Source: Angiostrongylus vasorum (Eukaryota > Nematoda > Chromadorea > Rhabditida > Metastrongylidae). Taken from it: a stretch of 64,000 bases of DNA. Shown one piece after another: positions 56,490 through 64,000 of the stretch. Below the pieces are notes generated by a model that saw only the letters and a program-made list of their open reading frames with translations, had not been told where the DNA came from and did no database searches. A program made the position numbers and the translations under genes. The stretch is from positions 496,001-560,000 of the forward strand of contig JADANN010000434.1 in the NCBI GenBank assembly GCA_018806985.1, given 5' to 3'. The first letter of the stretch is position 1. Every line of letters starts with the position of its first letter.

Positions 56490-59160
56490 GCTACCTCTTG
56501 GATATTTGGATATTTGGAGGGCCTGTCTTCACGAGTTTTGGGGAAAACCACATTTTCCATTCACGTCCATGGCGGTGGTTTGATTCAATCATGGTTGCTG
56601 GCGCTGGTCGCATACGGTGATCTGTAAACAACTGCAGGTGAGAGTACATCTGTTTGACTTTAGTTACCAAAACTTCTGCCCAACGTGTACCTGGCACTCC
56701 TAAGAAACACCTCCATCCTTGTGGAATCCACTCTAAAAATCATTTCGTCCAGCTGTCGTGCATTCTTCTCACTAAATAACCAGCCCATCTACTGTTCTCT
56801 ATCGATATGTCTACTGGATCTCGAAGACGAGATGGAGTTGGAAGATGAAAATTTAGCAATTCCGCAAGATGATCTGTGCGCCGATTATATTTTAGAATAC
56901 ATGATTCAAACGCTCTGTGACTAGTGCGCAGTATTCTTGACGTTGTTGAGTATCTGCCCATGTCTGTGCTGCATAACACAGGACTGGGAGGACTGTCGAA
57001 TCGAAAAGGTGAGCACGGATTTTGGGGTCCTTTAGTGTGCATAGCTTCTTTTAGACGCACGAATGCATCACAAGATGCTGTTCTCCATCTGTCCAATGTC
57101 TCCTTCATGTTGTTCTCCATGTCCATTGAGGCCCAAGGAACGCATATGGGGTGGTCTCTGTAATCAGAGCACCATCCAGTTTCAATCGTTTGACTTCGCT
57201 TTATGGCTTTTTCTTGAAATGGGTTCTTCCAATTTATACGCAGTTCGATCCTTCTTTCCGCTACGTTGAGCTTATTGATCATCGTCTTTCGCTTCGCTGT
57301 TACTCAAGACAGAATAGTAAAGTCTAGCACAACGAAGATTTGATAGTTTTCTATCAATACGTATGCCCTTCTCGTCTCAGTTGAGTGACTTCATTATCCA
57401 CCACAGGGCAGCAGTAAACACATTTGGCGACATTGCGTTGCCTTATCGAAGACGTTTTCTTCTGGATATAGGACGGCTCAATGAAGAAGTTGTGTATTTG
57501 TACTGCAGTTCCGATAACAGTCAGCTAGTGTCCGTACACAGAATGGGTTGACTCCTTGATCGACTAGCGCTGATAGAATTGCATTCGTTTCGACGCTGTC
57601 AAATGCTTTTTTCATAGTGGGCGAAAGTCAGGACAAGAGGCAAATAGCATTTATTCCTAACAAAAATTTTATGACCCAGACAACGGTTCTAATGTGGTCC
57701 ATGTGGCAAAATCTATGCCGCAATCCTGCTTTCTCTACTGGTTGTTCCTCTCATCTAAGGTTTTCGGCATGCACAAAAAAAATTCGTGAATAGATTGCAT
57801 AGTACATTAAGTAGGTATATTGAACGCCAGTTAAGATTCCCTCGATCACCTATCAAAAGTGGGAACCGTGCGTGAGTCCTCCAGCGGTCTAGGATCTTCT
57901 CTTTCTGAAGGTAATGCGTCATGTGGAGTGCAAGAAGTACATGTAATTTGCGGCCTCCAGCTCAATAGAAATCGGTGGCTGTACCTCTCTTCATGCTTTC
58001 TATCGCAACCCGAAATGGGGATTGTGGAAAACAGAAGATTGGTGTAGAACTTTCCTTAATAAGTTCTATAACATAGTGCGATGTATTGTAGTCCCTTTTC
58101 CGTTGATTAAGGACGTAGCGGAAGATTATAGATGCACAGATGTCGCCCACATATCCCTAGACTAGATCGTTTTTGAGCTCCCTCCAACAACTTTTTATTG
58201 CCTCTGCTGATGTAATTCTTCCTGTAAAGGCCTTCTACGGCTGGTATTTATCACTAACCGTGTTAGGTGCCTTGCAGTAGGACCAAACCTCAATGTCCTC
58301 TTTTCGACCAACCACTCTGGAGTCCTTGTTTAAAGAACTGAGGTGAGTTCAGCAAAAGTTTTAAGTCTTGGGAGAAGCAGCTCATAGTCTTTGGTCAAGT
58401 GTTGCTTTATGTGGCTGTCACGTTTGATAGAATTCTTTCCAGAATATTCCTGTTACGTGCGGGTGGACTCTTTTCTTCTTGGTAGATTAAGTTCTTTTCC
58501 AGCTCACGGGTGAATCGAGTCTTCGCTCGAAGAAGGCGGTGATCGGACCCAGTACAGAATGAATAGACTACCGATGTGTCAAGCAGACACCATCTTCTAT
58601 TTGTCAAAATATAGTCGATCTCTGCATGTGTTCGTGCCATTAGGAGACTCTCTATGTCCAGCAGCGGCTCTCTTCTTTTCTCTGTAAAAAGAGTTTCACG
58701 GAATATGCGTGCTACAGACAGGAGTCATGCAAAACGGTCTCCATTCTCATTTCTTTCTCCTAATCCAAATTTCCTGAGCCTGTATTTGCTCTAATTGACA
58801 TTTCTATTCTGGCATTAAAATCTAGGAGAACAAATTTATAATTCGCTTGACCATTACAGATAACCTCCTCCATCTGATAGTAGAACGCATCTAATTTGTG
58901 CTCATCAGCTGCATCGGTCGGTAGGTACCAAATGATGATAGAGATCTCCTTAAGACGCGTTGGTTGAAGACGGAGGAGGGCCATGCGAAGGGAGAGGATC
59001 TCGCGTGAGTCGACACCCACATTTCGTGACCAGGGTTTTCCTCCGGCATGACAAGGGTCACTTTAGTTGACGTATGTCGGTCGTCTTGCTTTTTCTTCCT
59101 TGTTAGGGGAATTTGATGAGATCTGCGGCTTCAGGAAGGACGTTGCTATCGGCGACTGAG
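56490..59160 (-). mobile_element. RTE-type non-LTR retrotransposon, second decayed copy (endonuclease and RT)
   Basis: Reading from high to low coordinates: an APE-type endonuclease (59020-58760, WYLPTDAADEHKLDAFYYQM and FVLLDFNARIE; 58640-58407, THAEIDYILTNRRWCLLD and GSDHRLLRAK with the SDHR motif); a badly eroded RT middle; and an RT C-terminal region (57282-56740, LRTSHRAFESCILKYNRRTD, then RWAGYLVRRMHDSWTK). The FADD catalytic box, expected near 57340-57310, is ruined (reads RCARLYY). Frameshifts are numerous. A separate insertion from the 10.6 kb copy, and of a different subfamily judging by the C-terminal residues. Confidence 0.88.
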
Positions 59161-59911
59161 GAGAGCGCTATGGTATTACGCACATAGTCAGAATCTCCAT
59201 AGCGTGTCGTGTGTGTGTTTGCCTTATCCTGGTTTAGTGACGTCCTGCGTAACCCGAGACTTCTGGCCTCTCATCCGTTGTCTCATGACATGACTTCATA
59301 GCCCGGAGCACCCAGAGTGCGGGGTATTGAGGCTGACCAATTGTTGCTTGGGCAATTTGATCTTTCCTGGAGTCCTTACTTAACCACGCAAATTTGAGAG
59401 AAGCATCTTTTCAGCAATAATTCCTTGGTTCGGTCCTCCTACTGGTTGATTCAGTTAAAGCTGAAACCAAAAATTGAAATTTGAAAAGAAAATCCCAAGA
59501 TCAACGTCCTTCTTTTGAAAAAAGAAAAAAAATGACCGAGTGATTGAGGATGGTCCACAAGTCGAAATTATTTGCTACTTTATGGAGAACATTCAACAAA
59601 TTCTATAAAGATCGTACAGACCTTGTATAAGGCTGGTCCACTCGTGGCAGACAATCACTGACATCGCTTCGCCCAAGTCGATGTTGTTGACTTTCTTGGA
59701 TTGCTTAGCTAACATGAGGTTTGTGGAAGGGTTGAGCCAACTTTGAAGAAAGCGGAGGCATCCAAACTTAGTTGTGTAGATTTACCAGTTTCGTTTTAGC
59801 TTAATAATGCAAGAAACTATTAATTACTTATGCCGAGTGCACTATAAGTCATTTTTCATGATTTTGGCGGCTTTATTGAAATGGTTGGTCGTCATCCAAA
59901 ATTTTTTGATA

Positions 59912-60196
59912 GAAAGGATAAAGCCCTCGGCGTTGATCATTCCTGAGGGATGCGCCATGCATTCGACTTCATTAAGTATCGTTGGAGGTGATTGAATGCA
60001 TATCTGGCCTTTACAATGACTCCCAGTGGCCTACCGATGTATCTAGCCAGTGCTGCTATCCTCTCAGACAAGGCTGGTACCAATTTGCCGAGCCCGGAGA
60101 GATGGAAGGCTTGGTGGGCCATGGGCGTGGGGGATCGATTCCACGTGTGTGTCGCAGTGGTGCTTTCAACCACTGCTCCACACACGCCCGCGCATT
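59912..60196 (-). mobile_element. SINE-A
   Basis: Tail GAAAGGATAAAGCCCTCGGC, all body landmarks, head CCACTGCTCCACACACGCCC. Near consensus. Confidence 0.87.
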
Positions 60197-60544
60197 CTTT
60201 GATATATGCAGTGGAATGACACTACTTATGAGCTTCTAAAGAAAAAATAGAAAGTGCTAAGTCACAGGAGTTATCTATATTTACATGATAAGGGCATAAG
60301 ATAGAACACAAAATAAAAAATCTCGAAGAGATAAATGCTACCGGAGAAAACGTTCATGAACCGAAACGCTTGAGAACCCCTTTTTGAAGATTTCCTCGCA
60401 CACAGACCACTGTTGTAGCGAAATGAACGAGAATGTATTTTCTAGTTAAAGAAACGTAGATTCCAATAGTTCTCATTCTGATTAACCAGGTGCTTTTTAA
60501 GAAAGCTTCAGCAAAAAAAATGGTCATTAATTTTACAGAAATTT

Positions 60545-60662
60545 GAAGAGGAACAACTGTGGACCATCGACAAGGATCGTCGTCGGCTCTGATGAACACG
60601 AAGACGCCGAAACGTTAGTCGAATGAACGTTTCACATCAACCTCGTGTAAGCTCAACAATAA
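60545..60662 (+). mobile_element. Solo terminal repeat, Penelope-associated family
   Basis: GGACCATCGACAAGGATCGT, then CTCTGATGAACACGAAGACG, CCGAAACGTTAGTCGAATGA and CATCAACCTCGTGTAAGCTC. A single arm, without an inverted partner nearby. Confidence 0.6.
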
Positions 60663-61397
60663 AAAATAAATGTTCATTAATTTTGCACATAGCTATTATC
60701 TACATCTGATCTAAGCCGAAGAGTTACAAATTTCTACCTGGAAGCATAGCTCAGAGTAAAGCATTACCTAGAACCATTACTGTTGTGGCAGGAACATAAC
60801 CTCTATAGGACAAGTGATAACCTGGGAAAGCAATAACACGGCTTTCAAGACATCTGCGAAAAAAACCTACCTAATCAGTAAATCAAAAGCCAAAGAAAAA
60901 GTACTGTACTGGGTCGCGCCCAATTCGTTTTTTCACCGATTCGGCATTCGTGGAGATTCATATATTTCAAGTGCTTTTAAAAAAATACCCATTAGCACGG
61001 ATTCCTGAGACCAGTAGGTCACCACTGTGTGTCGATTTGTAAAAAAAAGTAGGAGTTAAATGAGTAATTAAATGAATGGTTTCACGCGTATAGCTGTGCT
61101 GTTATTATCCTGCGAGCAAAAGGAGCTTGGTTTTCGCATGCGACAGAGTAAGTGGAAATTTTACTGTTTACTGCCACTTCGAGTTATTCAGCTTAACAGC
61201 TCCATGAAGAAGCCTAGTTTTGCTCGAGCACCACAATATACGATGCCTGATTTTTTCTTGCGGCACACACCATGAGGCCTATGGAGGTCACCTCGGCCAA
61301 TGTGCTTCTAAAAAATTACTCCTGTGGAGCTCGCGTCGTCGCGCAAGTGTTAGTGGCAGTGCAAGTGACAGACGAATATGTGGATCGTGTTAAAAAC
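60663..61397. other. No gene recognised
   Basis: Two short plus frames (60814-61008, 61072-61275) without recognisable content, then the flank of the large SINE-C dimer. Confidence 0.5.
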
Positions 61398-61409
61398 ATT
61401 CACGCTTAA

Positions 61410-61997
61410 TATAACTTCAACGAAGCTGAGATATTTGCAAAACTCTGGACCGCAGGTGCCTATGGTGGGGAACGAACACGCAATTGTCCTTTCCGGAGAG
61501 TAACGCGTTCACCACCACACCATGCGGGTCCTTCATTTCGCGTGTCTCTCAGCTAGTTCTATCGATCTTTTTGCCATCAGCAATCACCCGTCAACGGGAT
61601 TGATCTGGGGAGCCCAAATCGATCTGCTCCTCGAAATCGAATGATCTTGCCATCAAAAAAAAGTAGGCAGTAGGCAAAAAGGTTAAAATTGTGATTATAA
61701 CTATAGACTCAGCTTAATTGGGTTCAATGCCGATTTGGGCTCCCCAGATCAATCCCGTTGACGGGTGATTGCTGATGGCAAAAAGATCGATAGAACTAGC
61801 TGAGAGACAGGCGAAATGAAGGACCCGCATGGTGTGGTGGTGAACGCGTTACTCCCCGGAAAGGACAATAGCGCGTTCGTTCCCCACCATAGGCACCTGC
61901 GGTCCAGAGTTTTGCAAATATCTCAGCTTCGTTGAAGTTATATTTCGCAATATACACTGCCATCAAAAAAGAGTAGGTAGTAGGCAAAAAGGTTAAA
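61410..61997. mobile_element. SINE-C inverted dimer with target-site duplication (largest)
   Basis: Left arm 61410-61620 and right arm 61732-61950 are inverted copies differing at a few positions. The spacer carries a spare SINE-C tail (CATCAAAAAAAAGTAGGCAG). Both arms include the extra 5' segment CATCAGCAATCACCCGTCAA. ATTCACGCTTAA flanks exactly at 61398-61409 and 61998-62009. Confidence 0.88.
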
Positions 61998-62146
61998 ATT
62001 CACGCTTAAGTCCATGCGTTGCCACACACCGTAGATCACCACTGACCAGACCTGGTCAAGATGGACCAGACCTGTCATGTGCGCGTTTTTTTAGTGTTAG
62101 TAAATATTTTTTTAGAAAAGCACAAATATTTATACAAAAGGTAAAA

Positions 62147-62182
62147 AAGGATAAAGCTCTCTGCGTTGATCAATCCCTGAAA
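62147..62182 (-). mobile_element. SINE-A 3'-end fragment
   Basis: AGGATAAAGCTCTCTGCGTT and GATCAATCCCTGAAA only; the rest of the element is absent. Confidence 0.5.
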
Positions 62183-62429
62183 CAACAACGGTCGAGCATA
62201 CTCATAAATGAATGTGACCCGAATATTTAAATACCATGTGATTTTTCATAGCATAAAGAAATGTACTCAAAAAATGCTTTGGACTAAGAGTGTTTTTGTT
62301 TTCACAACAGAAAACAGTTGAACAAAGCAACCGAGAAAAAAACCGCTCTTTTCTGCCGTGATCTCGGCATTTTGAAAGAAATTCCAAGAACATCCTTCAA
62401 GTAGAATTCTTAACTTTTGTCGTGTCAAA

Positions 62430-62705
62430 CCGTGTCCACAGCGGTGGACAGAGGTGTTCTGCAATGCAGTAAGGGTCAATTTCTGGCACAGTCCCGCGCA
62501 CAGAATTAGCCAAGGTATTCGTGCTTCTGTCGTCAGCAAATCGGTACCTGATTTTAGAGAATGACTGAAACAGTGGTAGGTCGCTGGAAGCCACTGTACA
62601 GGCCAAATATGCATCTAGTCACCTATACAGTGTTACGAATGGAGGCGAATGCATCTTTGAAGGATCGGTGAACACCGAGTGTTTTTACGCTTTGTCGGTT
62701 TATGC
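62430..62705 (+). mobile_element. SINE-A, strongly diverged
   Basis: GTGTCCACAGCGGTGGACAG head remnant, GGCCAAATATGCATCTAGTC body, ACACCGAGTGTTTTTACG tail. Confidence 0.55.
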
Positions 62706-62833
62706 CAACTTTTACTATAAAGAACTGGAGTATCTGCAAAGAAAATAAGAAAACACTCAAGAAATCACATGAAAAACTGTCGTAATATCGCATAACGCAG
62801 CGTAGAGTTTATGTAGCATTAACACTAAAAAGG

Positions 62834-63112
62834 GCACGTGTGGAGCAGTTGTCGGAGGGGCCGTGTACACATACACATGGGGTCGATCCCCGCGCACCTG
62901 ACCCACCAAGCCTTTCATCTTTCCGGGGTCGGCAAATTGGTACCGCGTTTGTCTGGGAGGATGGCAGTTCTGGCTCGATACATCAGTGGACCACTGCGAG
63001 TCATTGTAAAGACCAGATATGCTCTCAATCACCTCCAATCGATGCTTAACGAAGGCGAATGCATTGCGCATCCTTAAGGAATAGATCAACGACGAGAGCT
63101 TTCTTCCCTATA
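62834..63112 (+). mobile_element. SINE-A, plus member of a tail-to-tail pair
   Basis: Head GGCACGTGTGGAGCAGTTGT, body GACCAGATATGCTCTCAATC, end GACGAGAGCTTTCTTCCCTA. The core palindrome is lost (GCGTTTGTCT). Confidence 0.82.
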
Positions 63113-63382
63113 AGGCTCTTGACATTAATCAGTCCCCTAAGAATCCGACATGTATTCAACTCCATTTGTAGCGTAGTAAAGCTGAATGAGTGCAGTCAGG
63201 CATATGCAATGACGTGTGGTGGCCTACTGATGTATCGAGTTAGTGCTGCTGTCCTCACAGACTGGTCTGGTACCAATTGCCGACTTTAGGGTTATGAACG
63301 GCTTGGTGACCCTGGCTTGAAAAAAACGATCCTATGTGTATTGTGGGGTGTATCCAACCACTGCGCCATACCCACCCCATTC
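63113..63382 (-). mobile_element. SINE-A, minus member of a tail-to-tail pair
   Basis: CATTAATCAGTCCCCTAAGA through GCTGCTGTCCTCACAGACTG to head CCACTGCGCCATACCCACCC. It abuts the 3' end of the preceding SINE-A. Confidence 0.75.
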
Positions 63383-64000
63383 AGCCATATTAGTAACAGT
63401 CCCACTTATGCCGTCAGTATATTTTCACAGTTGCCTTATGGTAGGCCACCAGTATACTAATATATTAAAGATTGCTTCCCATCACATAAATGTATGAGAC
63501 ATATTCCTTCAACTTAGATTTTACCTATGTGAAGGGATCACACGAACGGTAAACATGAACAGAGGTTTCGAATAGAAAGGAATTTTGTTTTCGTGTTTGC
63601 CATGGTTTTAAGCTTGTCATATGTGGAAATGACTGAGCGCATGTTGAGGTTCAGTAGTGGCTTGATAATCCGTCATTTCCTCTCCTTACCGAGTATTGAA
63701 TGCTGGATGAGTGTAGTTCACTGTAAATCCAAGATGAATTTGATAAGGCGACTCCTCACAGACAAACCTCTTGTAGGAGTCTGAGAAGAGATTTTTTGCC
63801 TTGTCAGTCGAATTCTTACGGGTTTGTAACAATTTGTTCGACTAGTCGACCGAGAAAGGTGTCGGAAAAAGTGTAGCAACCCGAATAACACACGATATAA
63901 GTTAGGAATCGTTTCAAACACGTCTAAATAATGAATTCTGAGAAGGCGAAGTTTTTGATGTATTCAGACAATGTCACATTTAACTGAAACTTTTGCTGTA

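Overview
This is eukaryotic DNA. It is AT-rich and intron-rich and carries no bacterial operons or Shine-Dalgarno-led genes. Dense tRNA-derived SINEs, RTE-type LINE fragments, Penelope-like fragments and short nematode-style splice signals point to a clade V parasitic nematode, most probably a hookworm or other strongylid. That assignment is inference from repeat style and from one host gene.

One host protein gene is clearly supported. It is a minus-strand HMBOX1/HNF1-family homeobox gene (C. elegans hmbx-1 type) running from about 48.44 kb down to 25.27 kb. Four coding exons can be placed with splice sites and agreeing phases: 48442-47821 (dimerisation-like helix and first half of a POU-specific-like domain), 33742-33539 (homeodomain arm, helix 1, helix 2), 32215-32046 (homeodomain helix 3 with WFANKR) and 25772-25266 (C-terminal tail ending in a conserved LKTE motif). 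The introns are about 14.1, 1.3 and 6.3 kb and are filled with mobile elements. The second half of the POU-specific-like domain is missing from the exons found, so a small exon in the 14.1 kb interval is likely.

The rest is repeat-laden. 1-25.2 kb (downstream of hmbx-1) holds SINEs, a Penelope-like GIY-YIG relic (9.3-9.75 kb), a decayed RTE LINE (10.6-11.9 kb) and long stretches with nothing recognisable. 48.5-64 kb (upstream) holds a GC-rich patch near the start of hmbx-1, one unexplained plus-strand ORF (52786-53109), a better Penelope-like fragment (55.6-54.9 kb, minus) and a second decayed RTE LINE (59.2-56.5 kb, minus).

Three SINE families can be defined from the window alone. SINE-A (about 270 bp, about 30 copies) and SINE-B (about 350 bp, about 10 copies) have different tRNA-like heads and different tails but share a roughly 60 bp central core. 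That core contains a palindromic 10-mer matching a p53 half-site. SINE-C (about 120-140 bp) occurs as monomers and as long inverted dimers, both flanked by 9-14 bp target-site duplications. A further repeat corresponds to the 3' end of the RTE LINE, and several copies share a 5' boundary. The inverted SINE-C dimers, the shared SINE core and the fold-back Penelope-associated repeats are the least ordinary structures here.
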